DNA of 64,000 nucleotides. It comes from GCA-2715965 sp047608975. GTDB taxonomy: Bacteria > Verrucomicrobiota > Verrucomicrobiia > Limisphaerales > JAYPXF01. The translations under genes were made by a program, and so were the position numbers. Shown piece by piece: positions 9,690 to 17,628 of the stretch. The first letter of the stretch is position 1; each line of letters begins with the position of its first letter. The stretch covers positions 23,733 to 87,732 of the forward strand of contig JBLFYM010000005.1 of the NCBI GenBank assembly GCA_047608975.1, in the 5' to 3' direction. Under the pieces are notes generated by a model. It was not told the origin of the DNA. It did not search any database and saw only the letters and a list, made by a program, of their open reading frames with translations.

Positions 9690-10283
9690 CTACATCGCCA
9701 AGCGGACGAAGCGATCGTTCAGTTGCCCACGCCAGCGTTCGTAGTAGCTGAGCAGGCGACAGATCTCTTCAACTTGGGTTTGCGCGCTCTGCCAGTTGGT
9801 TTGCCATGCCGGGTTGAGCTGTTGGAGTTTCTCATCCAATGCGGTGATCCGTTCGGAAAGCGATCCAATCTGTTTCTGCACTGCATCGGTGCGTTCCAAT
9901 CCCTGCTCGAAGAACTTCACCTTGATCAGGGGAGATTCAGCCGCGTCCTTTTCCGCGAGGAAGGAATCCGTTTCTTTGCAAAGCGCCCCAATCTCGAAGA
10001 ACAGATCCATCAACTCGGCGGGCGGTTGCTGGATATCTCTGAAGGCTTCGCCGGTCTGGAGTTCGAGCAGGTGACGCAGCCGGGATTTGGAATCAGAGAG
10101 GCAGCTGTGTGCGGCATTCAGCTCGGTGTAGAGAGCCTGAGCCCGGGCCTTTTCTTCGGCTCCAGCGTCATGACAGCGATCCGGGTGGACCTCGGATGAG
10201 GCCTTGAGGAACTTGTCCTTGAGCGCCTTGGTGTCGAGCCACGGGAGACGTGGCTCATCCAGCAGGGCGAAGTAATCCTTCAT
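9690..10283 (-). CDS. hscB: Fe-S co-chaperone HscB (J-domain)
   Basis: J-domain co-chaperone that delivers the IscU scaffold to HscA during Fe-S cluster transfer. The N-terminal J-domain starts at MKDYFALL and contains the HPD tripeptide (in SEVHPDRCHD). The C-terminal half is a helical IscU-binding domain. About 197 residues, slightly longer than E. coli HscB (171). An in-frame start at 10337 would overlap the upstream IscA-like gene; the ATG at 10283 lies 11 bases after that gene's stop and places the J-domain at the N-terminus. The pair forms a short iron-sulfur operon. Confidence 0.9.
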   Translation of the reverse strand: MKDYFALLDEPRLPWLDTKALKDKFLKASSEVHPDRCHDAGAEEKARAQALYTELNAAHSCLSDSKSRLRHLLELQTGEAFRDIQQPPAELMDLFFEIGALCKETDSFLAEKDAAESPLIKVKFFEQGLERTDAVQKQIGSLSERITALDEKLQQLNPAWQTNWQSAQTQVEEICRLLSYYERWRGQLNDRFVRLAM

Positions 10284-10293
10284 GAACGGGAGT

Positions 10294-10692
10294 TCAGGCG
10301 GTGAAACTCTCACCGCAGGAACAGCTCGTGGCGGCATTAGGGTTGTGCACCTTGAAGCCGCCCTCGGTCAATGAATCCACGTAATCCAGCTCACTGCCGG
10401 TGACATAGAGCGCGCTTTTGGGATCCACGACGACTTTGACTCCGGCGCTCTCCACGAGAATGTCCCGATGTTGCGGACAATCCTGCAGATCCATCTTGTA
10501 TTGCAGTCCGGAGCAGCCACCGCCGATCACCGCCACGCGCAGGACGCCCTCAGGGCGGCCCTGTTTGCCGAGCAAGCCGGTGACCTTGCCGCCCGCGTTG
10601 TCGGTCAGCTTGATCAGGCGTTCGTCACCTACCCGAATTTTGGTTTCGCTCGGTGATTCTTTTGCGCCGTGTTTGGCCATCGATGCCATCAT
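10294..10692 (-). CDS. HesB/IscA-type iron-sulfur carrier
   Basis: A-type carrier protein that holds and delivers Fe-S clusters. The three conserved cysteines are visible: one in GGGCSGLQYKM and two in the C-terminal CSCGESF. At 132 residues it has about 20 extra N-terminal residues compared with IscA (107), and several Met codons there (1, 2 and 5) make the start uncertain. It is co-oriented with and directly followed by hscB. IscA, ErpA and SufA cannot be told apart safely from this alone. Confidence 0.91.
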   Translation of the reverse strand: MMASMAKHGAKESPSETKIRVGDERLIKLTDNAGGKVTGLLGKQGRPEGVLRVAVIGGGCSGLQYKMDLQDCPQHRDILVESAGVKVVVDPKSALYVTGSELDYVDSLTEGGFKVHNPNAATSCSCGESFTA

Positions 10693-10839
10693 GAGCCGCG
10701 CAAGCTAATTGCCGCGGGAGGTATCGTCAACTGAGATGGGTGGGGATTTGGACCTCAGGTGAGCCTCGATCAGCTCAGCGGGGTGAAATCCCAGAAATCC
10801 ATTGCGAATTTCAGCGGCGTTCTTAGCATCCGTCACTCA

Positions 10840-12129
10840 ATGGATTTGCGATTAAATTTCTGTTATCTGACCGTTGCCGCGCTGGCCTTCACATCTTCTG
10901 TTTCAGCGGATGATTGGACCCAGTACCGGGGTTCCAACCACGACGGGACCTCCGCTGAGAAACTGATTCAAAAGCAGTGGCCGTCACGCGGGCCCAAGGT
11001 GCTCTGGAAGACGGATAACTATCCGCTGGGATTTTCCAGCTTCACGGTGAAAGGAGATCGAGCCTTCACCGTTTGTGGGCGGGACGGCAAGGAAGTCGCC
11101 GTGGCGATGAACGCCGATACCGGCCGCGAACTCTGGTCGCACGTTATGACCACGGCGGAGTACGGGCATGATGGCGGCAATGCCGGGTCACGAACGAACA
11201 AGGGCGGGGATGGTCCGCGTTCCACCCCTTCGATTGACGATGGTCGTGTCTACGTGATGTCTGCCGATCTGGTGCTCTACTGCCTCGACGAAAAGACCGG
11301 CGAACCCATCTGGCAACGCGATCTCATTCGGCAAAACCATGGTCGGAACATCAAGTGGGAGAATGCTGCTTCCCCACTGGTTGACGGAGATCTGGTGTTT
11401 GTTGCCGGTGGCGGAACAGGACAGGCGCTGCTGGCCCTCAACAAGGTGACCGGCAAAGTCGTGTGGGCCGGAGAAGACGATCTCATGACGCATTCGACGC
11501 CGGTGGTGACTGATCTGCTCGGCACCCGACAGGTCATCTTCTTCACCCAGACCGGATTGGTTTCCTGTGACTTGCAAGACGGCTCGGTGCTGTGGCGCTA
11601 TGGATTCAAATTCGCCGTCTCGACCGCGATCACTCCGGTGGTTGGCGGAGAAATGGTCTATTGCTCGGCGGGTTACGGTGTGGGTAGCGCCGTGGTGCGG
11701 GTGCACAAAGAGAACGGAGCATTCGCGGCAACGGAACTTTGGCGCATCGTCGGACACAAGAACGTTGCCAACCACTGGAGCACTCCGGTTCATCACGAGG
11801 GATATCTTTACGGAATGTTCAGCTTCAAGAAATACGAGCGCGGCCCCTTGAAATGTGTACAGCTTTCGACCGGCAAGGTGATGTGGGAGCAAGAAGGATT
11901 TGGCGCCGGCAATGCCATCATTGTCGATGGTCACGTCGCGGCACTGTCCGACAGTGGCCAACTCGTTCTGGTCGAGGCGAAGTCTGATTCGTACGAAGAG
12001 GTTGCCCGTGCGAAATTGCTCGAGGGCAAGTGTTGGACCACTCCGGTGATCAGCAACGGCCGCGTCTACGTGCGCAGCACCAAGGAAGCCGCCTGCATCG
12101 ATCTGTCCGGCAAGGTGGCCGCGCGCTGA
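10840..12129 (+). CDS. Secreted PQQ-like beta-propeller protein
   Basis: Periplasmic or extracellular beta-propeller of the PQQ-binding-like / outer membrane assembly BamB-like superfamily. The ATG at 10840 begins a clear signal peptide ending ...SVSA before DDWTQYRG, a common opening in planctomycete and verrucomicrobial proteins. Blades repeat as Trp-containing strands with pattern A-x-(D/K)-x-x-T-G-x-x-x-W (for example NADTGRELWSH and KVTGKVVWAG). No dehydrogenase catalytic residues are evident, so enzymatic activity is doubtful. The in-frame start at 10759 is rejected because it would bury the signal peptide. Confidence 0.88.
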   Translation: MDLRLNFCYLTVAALAFTSSVSADDWTQYRGSNHDGTSAEKLIQKQWPSRGPKVLWKTDNYPLGFSSFTVKGDRAFTVCGRDGKEVAVAMNADTGRELWSHVMTTAEYGHDGGNAGSRTNKGGDGPRSTPSIDDGRVYVMSADLVLYCLDEKTGEPIWQRDLIRQNHGRNIKWENAASPLVDGDLVFVAGGGTGQALLALNKVTGKVVWAGEDDLMTHSTPVVTDLLGTRQVIFFTQTGLVSCDLQDGSVLWRYGFKFAVSTAITPVVGGEMVYCSAGYGVGSAVVRVHKENGAFAATELWRIVGHKNVANHWSTPVHHEGYLYGMFSFKKYERGPLKCVQLSTGKVMWEQEGFGAGNAIIVDGHVAALSDSGQLVLVEAKSDSYEEVARAKLLEGKCWTTPVISNGRVYVRSTKEAACIDLSGKVAAR

Positions 12130-12136
12130 GGCGCGT

Positions 12137-13042
12137 TCACCGATCGGTTGTTTCGAAAGTTACCCTCACCAGTCGATGGTCTGAGGCATCGATCCAGTCC
12201 GGCGTGGCGAGGACGAATGAGCTTTCCGCGTCCCACTCGGCAGCCATTCCGCGACTGAGAAGAATGTAGTCTACCCGCGTGTAGGCGTCTTTCCGATCGA
12301 AGTAATAGGTCCAGTTGGTATGTCGGCGAGGACTTCCGTTCACGCCGGATGATTCGTTGGGTCGCGTATCTTTGAGGGACCAGGCACCGCGTCCGATGAT
12401 CGTCCGGATGGGGCGTGAATCCCGCGTGTCGTTCAGGTCTCCCAATACCAGCAGATTGGCCTTGGCATCACGCTCGAACACGGCATCGATCTTGGCGCGG
12501 AGCAGTTCCGCCTCCCGGGCGCGAATCATGGCTTCGTCGCCGTAAATAACCGAGCGTTTGGATTTCAGATGCGCAGCGAAGAGGGTGAAGCGGTAGTTCG
12601 CGGTTACCCGGATCTCCGCTTCGAGGAAACCACGCGAGACTTCCATCCGTTTGCCCTCAAGCAGGAACACGTCGTTGGTGTGATAATGTTCCCGAACGAC
12701 CGGAAATCGACTGAGCAGTCCGACATGGATGTAAGGATCGTAGCCATGGACCATGCGCAGATGGCGATAGTTCACGCCGCGGCGGGCCAGACTTGATTGG
12801 AGTTCCTTGAGCGCACTCCATTTTCCCATCTCCTGCACCACAAGCACATCTGGGCGAGCTATGAGGATTGTGTCTTGGATGGCGGTCTTGGCCTCCTCCG
12901 ATTTGAGACGACGGTTTTGGACAAGCTGATCGAGATAGCCGGCAAGATTGTAGGTGGCCACGGTGAAGCTCTCCTGTGCGTAAACCTCGCCGCAACCGAT
13001 GCCAAGCCACAGCACCAACACATAAGTGATTCCCCGAAACAT
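12137..13042 (-). CDS. Secreted endonuclease/exonuclease/phosphatase family protein
   Basis: Member of the DNase I-like (EEP) fold, which hydrolyses phosphodiesters in nucleic acids or lipids. A signal peptide (1-22, cleavage near VYAQ) precedes the fold. Metal and catalytic motifs are VQEMG (Glu), LVLGDLNDTRDSR (Asp-Asn), DYILLS and SDHRLVRV (Asp-His). It ends 7 bases from the stop of the convergent PQQ-like gene. Extracellular nuclease or phosphodiesterase is the likely role; the substrate is unknown. Confidence 0.9.
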   Translation of the reverse strand: MFRGITYVLVLWLGIGCGEVYAQESFTVATYNLAGYLDQLVQNRRLKSEEAKTAIQDTILIARPDVLVVQEMGKWSALKELQSSLARRGVNYRHLRMVHGYDPYIHVGLLSRFPVVREHYHTNDVFLLEGKRMEVSRGFLEAEIRVTANYRFTLFAAHLKSKRSVIYGDEAMIRAREAELLRAKIDAVFERDAKANLLVLGDLNDTRDSRPIRTIIGRGAWSLKDTRPNESSGVNGSPRRHTNWTYYFDRKDAYTRVDYILLSRGMAAEWDAESSFVLATPDWIDASDHRLVRVTFETTDR

Positions 13043-13107
13043 CCTGAAGTGATGTCATCGGATACGCCGCCTCGCTGCAAGCACATTCATCGAGGATAAA
13101 CGTTTGT

Positions 13108-14295
13108 CTAAGACTTCGATTGCGTCCGTTGGAATTCTTCCCAGCTGTCAGACATGCCGCGGAGTCGTTCAACGGTCGCGATGAGAATGCGCGCGGCTTC
13201 GCCGATTTCCTCTTTGGTGGTTTTGGAGCCGAGCGACAGAATGACATTTGCGCGGGCCAGAGCGTCACTGCGACCGATTGCGTTCAGGGTGGGTGAAACC
13301 TTTAGCGCGCGGCCGAGGCAGGCCGGTCCGCTGGCGATCACCAGGCCACGCATATCGCACGCCAACGCGATGCCTTCGCCTTCCAGAAACTCGAACGAAA
13401 TGTTCAGGGCGTTTGGTAAACGACGTTCGCCGCGATCGGGAGTTGGACCGTTGAGGAAGAGGTGGTCGCACTGTTCCGCGATCTGGTTCCAGAGATCCAA
13501 CTGGAGTTCAGAAACCGCAGCCGAGGTCGATGGTTGATTCTGCACAGCTGCGCCGGCTCCGACAATGCCCGGAATGTTCTCCACCCCGGCGCGCAATCCG
13601 CGCTCCTGTTCACCGCCATGAATCAACGGGATGACCGGGACGCGGCGGTTCCGATAGAGAACGCCTACTCCTTTCGGTCCACCAAAGCGATGAGGGGAAA
13701 ACGAAACAAGACTGGCGTTGAACGCATTCACATCGATCGGCAACCAGCCCGCCGCCGCTTCCGCATCGACGAAGAATGGAATCCCCCGTTCGCCAGCAAT
13801 CACACCGATTTCAACGACGGGTTGAACCGTGCCGAGGTCATGATTCGCCAGGTGCGTTGCGATCAGAATGGTCTGATCGGTAATGGCGTCGGCGATCGCT
13901 GCGGGGGAGATGAAACCGAAGTTGTCGACGGGAACACGGGTGCATTCGAAACCCTGCTGTTCCAGAAACTCGATCGAACGGAGAATTCCGGGGTGTTCGA
14001 TTGCCGACGTGACGATGTGGTTCCCGCGCTGGCGATTGGCCCAAGCGGTCCCCTTGACGGCGAGGTTCATCGCCTCGGTCCCATCTGAAGTAAAATGGAT
14101 TTCCTCCGGATCCCGGGCCTGGATGAATGCCGCGCACTCTTCGCGCGCGGCTTGCAATGCGTCCCGTGCCTGGAGGCCATACAGGTGGAGCGATGAGGCC
14201 TGACCAAATCGTTCCTGCCAGTAGGGTTCCATCGCTGCTGCCACCTCTGGCAGGAGCGGCGCGGCGGTCTGGTGGTCGAGGTAGATCTTGGGCAT
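13108..14295 (-). CDS. NifS/IscS-like protein lacking the PLP lysine
   Basis: Fold-type I protein of the cysteine desulfurase family (395 aa, normal length). Conserved parts include GTEAMNLAVKG, the active-site His in SAIEHPGIL, FVDAEAAAGWLP with the PLP-ring Asp, IHGGEQERGLRAG, and the mobile-loop Cys326 in SGPACLGRAL. However, the position of the Schiff-base lysine (GHK in IscS) reads SPHRFGGPKG: His202-Arg203, codon CGC. The ring-stacking Gln (IscS VDAAQ) is also replaced by Ala. It may be a non-desulfurase paralogue or one using the neighbouring PKG lysine. The start codon overlaps the stop of the upstream gene (TGATG). Confidence 0.85.
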   Translation of the reverse strand: MPKIYLDHQTAAPLLPEVAAAMEPYWQERFGQASSLHLYGLQARDALQAAREECAAFIQARDPEEIHFTSDGTEAMNLAVKGTAWANRQRGNHIVTSAIEHPGILRSIEFLEQQGFECTRVPVDNFGFISPAAIADAITDQTILIATHLANHDLGTVQPVVEIGVIAGERGIPFFVDAEAAAGWLPIDVNAFNASLVSFSPHRFGGPKGVGVLYRNRRVPVIPLIHGGEQERGLRAGVENIPGIVGAGAAVQNQPSTSAAVSELQLDLWNQIAEQCDHLFLNGPTPDRGERRLPNALNISFEFLEGEGIALACDMRGLVIASGPACLGRALKVSPTLNAIGRSDALARANVILSLGSKTTKEEIGEAARILIATVERLRGMSDSWEEFQRTQSKS

Positions 14296-14849
14296 CAGGG
14301 ATCGAAGGGTTCGAACCCGATCGCCTGCAGTGCGTTGCGGGCGGCGGCAAGATTCGTGGAAGTCGTGATCGCGTGAAGTGGTGTCATGCCGGGCACCAAC
14401 GCGGGATTCGCTCCATCCACTGCGCGATCGACCACCGACTTGTTCTTCGCGTCGTAACTGGCGTAGCTCGCCGTCAACTTTTCGGTCTTGATTCGCTGAT
14501 ACTGGGTTCGCTTGAAGAGGTAGGAAGCCAGAGCACCGTCAAATCGTTTCTCACTGCGATAGTATTTGTTGTCACTGTCCCGCGCGACTGCGACCGACCA
14601 TTCCGGCCACTTGCCGTCCCGATATTGGATGGCCAGCCATTCGTTGGTGGAAAAGGTGAACCAGGCACCGAGCACGCCGGCTCCGCGCGAAAGATCATCG
14701 GCGCTGCGAATGGATGCGAGCTCGCTGATCGCCGCCTTGGTCTGGGTTTTCTCGATGCCGTCTGTGCGTGAATGCAGATAGCCGACAGCAATGATGCTGA
14801 TGAGGCACAGCGTTCCGGCTGACGAGAGAAACCATTTCTTTGCGTTCAT
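14295..14849 (-). CDS. Membrane-anchored protein with a single ankyrin-like motif
   Basis: I do not recognise this 184-residue protein. It has an N-terminal hydrophobic segment (about 5-25) that could be a signal anchor, a charged middle, and a C-terminal stretch GANPALVPGMTPLHAI that looks like one ankyrin repeat. Its TGA stop overlaps the ATG of the NifS-like gene by one base, so the two are probably translated together. A functional link to the desulfurase-like protein is inferred from the coupling only. Confidence 0.72.
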   Translation of the reverse strand: MNAKKWFLSSAGTLCLISIIAVGYLHSRTDGIEKTQTKAAISELASIRSADDLSRGAGVLGAWFTFSTNEWLAIQYRDGKWPEWSVAVARDSDNKYYRSEKRFDGALASYLFKRTQYQRIKTEKLTASYASYDAKNKSVVDRAVDGANPALVPGMTPLHAITTSTNLAAARNALQAIGFEPFDP

Positions 14850-14906
14850 TTTGGCGGGGGATAATTGGAGAATGAATCGCTTGAAAACAACGTTGGGATC
14901 GAGCTG

Positions 14907-15323
14907 TTACGGGGTCTTCACCTTGCTGAAATACACCTGATGTTGTTGCCCCGTGCCGGGCATCGCGTAGTTCCCGGCGAGAATTCGATAGGAGGCGTCG
15001 AACACGAGCTCGTACTTCGAACCGGGATAGCCTTCGTCGCGCAGCGTGATGTGCAGCCTTATCATACCGTTTTGTTCGATAAATTCGGATGATTCAACGT
15101 TGATCACCTTCGGATTGAAGTAACCGACCTTCACGCCGCCGTCCTTTTTGCTTTCAATCTTCAGCTTGTAGGTCCCGTCCTGCCGCAGCCATTCACCCAT
15201 GAAATCGGAACGTTCAGGCACCTTTGCAATCAGCGGCGGCACCTGCTGCTTGGGGCCCTCATCTTGGGCGTGGCAGAATGAGAGGCCGGTGAGGAGGCAC
15301 ATGGCCGCGAGCGCAAATTTCAT
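14907..15323 (-). CDS. Small secreted protein of unknown function
   Basis: A 138-residue protein with a clear signal peptide (hydrophobic 3-17, cleavage after CHA before QDEG). The mature part alternates hydrophobic and polar residues and is rich in Tyr, Lys and Gly, as in a small beta-barrel or lipocalin-like fold, with the core YKLKIESKKDGGVKVGYF. No catalytic motif is visible. It lies upstream of the ankyrin-like gene on the same strand with a 57-base gap, so it could belong to the same transcript. Confidence 0.72.
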   Translation of the reverse strand: MKFALAAMCLLTGLSFCHAQDEGPKQQVPPLIAKVPERSDFMGEWLRQDGTYKLKIESKKDGGVKVGYFNPKVINVESSEFIEQNGMIRLHITLRDEGYPGSKYELVFDASYRILAGNYAMPGTGQQHQVYFSKVKTP

Positions 15324-15369
15324 GCGCGGACCCTAGGCGGGCACCGGATAGGGAACAACAAAGAATGAG

Positions 15370-15399
15370 GGAAGGGTGGGGGAACCGTTGAACCCTTCC
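15370..15399. repeat. Short inverted repeat in an intergenic gap
   Basis: GGAAGGGT (15370-15377) and ACCCTTCC (15392-15399) form an 8-bp inverted repeat. It sits between the symporter small-subunit gene and the small secreted protein gene, both on the minus strand. No T-run follows on either strand. The rest of 15324-15569 holds no supported gene. Confidence 0.35.
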
Positions 15400-15569
15400 T
15401 TCCACTTGAACGTGCGCGGGAGTGAGACGACATTGCGAATCACATGGCGGACTTGAAGAATCCCCAGTGGATCTATCTGAAGGGACTGGAGAAGCTGATG
15501 TCCACAGAACAAATTACAGAAAGACTTTTACACCCGCCCGGCAAACGATAACGGAGATTCGGGTGCGAG

Positions 15570-15731
15570 CTATTCCGCTGAATCCTTTTTGTCTGCTTCC
15601 GCTTCTTCGTCCAATTCCTTGAGCAGTTTCTTTACGTCGCGGGCACCGTAGATGGTCGTCAGGACGGCCATCACTGCAAATAGGATCAGGACGGAAATAA
15701 AAACGATTTGCCAAAGAAGTTGCCAGTTCAT
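15570..15731 (-). CDS. Tiny membrane protein coupled to the sodium symporter
   Basis: A 53-residue reading frame beginning MNWQLLWQIV: one hydrophobic helix at about residues 6-28, then a strongly charged Lys/Glu-rich tail (KKLLKELDEEAE). Its ATG overlaps the TGA stop of the SSS symporter gene (ATGA, 4 bases), the classic arrangement for translational coupling. The single-helix-plus-charged-tail design and position suggest an accessory subunit of the transporter, comparable in idea to the small partners of some sodium/solute symporters. The function is inferred, but coding character and overlap make the gene convincing. Confidence 0.75.
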   Translation of the reverse strand: MNWQLLWQIVFISVLILFAVMAVLTTIYGARDVKKLLKELDEEAEADKKDSAE

Positions 15732-17332
15732 GATGCCACCGCCGTTTCAGTAGTTGCCGTCTGTTTTTGATCAGGGAACAAGAGGGAAAAAACAAACATC
15801 GCCAACAGCGCCGTCACTACTGACGCAATCCCCACCTGGGCGCCAGTCATTCGTTGAACCCATTCGTTGGTGTCCGGATGGCGATATTGTAACCCGACCC
15901 ATTGCTGAACTGGTCCCAGGCCGAGGATCGCGGAAAAGCCAACGATCAGTGACGCGATCGCTCCGGCGGTACTGGCCTGCTTCCAATAGATGCCTCCGAT
16001 GAGCACCGCGATCGCGCCGTTGAAATAGATCGCACCACTGACCGCCATGTAATCCCAGATGTCATCCTGACCTTCGTAGAACATGCCCCAATAGAGGACG
16101 TAGCCCCCGATAATCACGATGATGATCCGGGTCAGTTTAATGCGCGCAGCTTCGCTCAATCCGTTCTTTCGCAGCGGAGCCACGATGTCCTGCGTGATCA
16201 CCGAGCTCCAGCAAAGGAAGTAGCTGTCGTGCGTGGACATGAACGCCGCGATCATCGCGGCGGTGATAACACCGAGCAGGACCGTGGGCACAAGCCGACC
16301 TAGAAAGATCGGCATGGCATAGAGATTATCCAAGGGCGCTTCGCCGCCGCCCGGCGGAAAGAACAGCGCCTTCAGATCAGCTCCCTCCGGCGAAGCCATG
16401 ATGTAGACGAAGGCACAGATCCCAAGAAAGTTGGGCATCATAAACCGGACGGTGAAAGAGATCGAAGACCACAGATACTGTCGTTTGACCGCGGCTGTGC
16501 TCTCCATGGCCAAGGCCCGGGAGACGGCGGTCGGCCAGACGGCGCTGCCGATCAATCCTGCGGAGATGAACATCCAGATCACATACGAGATTCCAAAATC
16601 TGAACCGTCCGCCACCGGATTGAATCCGGTTTCTCCCATCGTCGCCTGCACAGTCCCGAAGATGTGTGCCCATCCGAGCTTGAAGATTGCGATCCCGATC
16701 ACCAGCAGCGTTCCGAACGACAGCACAACGAACTGGATATAGTCGGTGAGGATCACCGAGATCATTCCGCCAAAGGTGGTATAGATCAGGACCAGGACCA
16801 GCAAGACCACCATCACCGCGGGCAATGCCCAGCCCTCGTTTGAGAGGCCGGTGACGCCGACGATAAACATTGAACCCAGCTTCAGGAAGAGACCCATATT
16901 GAGAATCCCGGCAAACGCCAGGAGGATTCCGCCGAGTATCCGGGTCTTCCTGCTAAACCGTTTTTCGTAAAACTCCGGGATCGTGAGCACCTTCGCGGCG
17001 CGCAGCGGCACCACAATGAAACCCGTCAAACCGATCAGCAGCGTTGCGACGCCCGCGATGGCGGCAATGTGAAACGCGGCGAATCCCGCATTGAAACCTT
17101 TCTGGGCGGAATACATTACCGTGATCAACCCCATCTCCGTGCCCAGCATGGTTGCGACTCCAAGCCAGGTTCCGACTTTGCGACCGGCACCGATGTAAGC
17201 CGTCATGTCCCGGGCGTATTTCCGGACGAACACACCGATCATCACGGAGATCATGAGGTACCCCGTCACAATCACCGCATCCACGACCGTGAAGTTGGTG
17301 TGGCTCAAAGCCTCGGTGATTTGGGTGTCCAT
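15728..17332 (-). CDS. Sodium:solute symporter (SSS family)
   Basis: Inner-membrane Na+-coupled transporter of 534 residues with about 13 hydrophobic helices, the usual size and topology of the SSS/SLC5 family. Typical features are an N-terminal helix, GAGRKVGTWLGVATMLGTEM in helix 2, the region around EFYEKRFSRKTR, and long helices of Gly/Ala/Val. The substrate (sugar, amino acid, carboxylate) cannot be assigned. It is followed by a coupled 53-aa membrane protein. The roughly 300-base upstream gap has AT-rich repeats that may be regulatory. Confidence 0.93.
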   Translation of the reverse strand: MDTQITEALSHTNFTVVDAVIVTGYLMISVMIGVFVRKYARDMTAYIGAGRKVGTWLGVATMLGTEMGLITVMYSAQKGFNAGFAAFHIAAIAGVATLLIGLTGFIVVPLRAAKVLTIPEFYEKRFSRKTRILGGILLAFAGILNMGLFLKLGSMFIVGVTGLSNEGWALPAVMVVLLVLVLIYTTFGGMISVILTDYIQFVVLSFGTLLVIGIAIFKLGWAHIFGTVQATMGETGFNPVADGSDFGISYVIWMFISAGLIGSAVWPTAVSRALAMESTAAVKRQYLWSSISFTVRFMMPNFLGICAFVYIMASPEGADLKALFFPPGGGEAPLDNLYAMPIFLGRLVPTVLLGVITAAMIAAFMSTHDSYFLCWSSVITQDIVAPLRKNGLSEAARIKLTRIIIVIIGGYVLYWGMFYEGQDDIWDYMAVSGAIYFNGAIAVLIGGIYWKQASTAGAIASLIVGFSAILGLGPVQQWVGLQYRHPDTNEWVQRMTGAQVGIASVVTALLAMFVFSLLFPDQKQTATTETAVAS

Positions 17333-17628
17333 TCGGGATCCGGTTTAACCGAGCTGTGAGCGAACGCCAATGCGGAAAATTTCGACGGCGGAGGTGGGCA
17401 TCAAAATTGCGAGGTGATGGATCCGAAGCCGGCCGCGATGCGGCGGTTGCAATCCTGAGCGGTTTCCCGATTTAGGTAAAAATATGGCGGCAAAAATATC
17501 TGGATCTGAGGGGAACGCTTCTCCCTGAAAACGATTCTGTCTCAGAATATTTTTGCCTTCAAGCGAGCCTACTCGGTCGCCAGTAATCGTTTTGGGAGCA
17601 CAGAACGTCTGCTGCACAAATATTCAGG
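17333..17628. promoter_or_regulatory. Symporter upstream region with AT-rich inverted repeat
   Basis: This 296-base gap lies between the helicase stop and the symporter start, both on the minus strand. GGCAAAAATAT (17489-17499) and its exact reverse complement ATATTTTTGCC (17547-17557) are separated by 47 bases, and AAAAATAT is also repeated directly just before the first arm. In this GC-rich DNA such an AT-rich pair could be operator or promoter sequence. A 90-codon frame here (17345-17617, minus) has no recognisable protein character. Confidence 0.4.

Noticed and set aside
17345..17617. 90-codon minus-strand frame between the helicase and the symporter
   Set aside because: It has no signal, domain or protein-like pattern, and it covers the probable symporter promoter.
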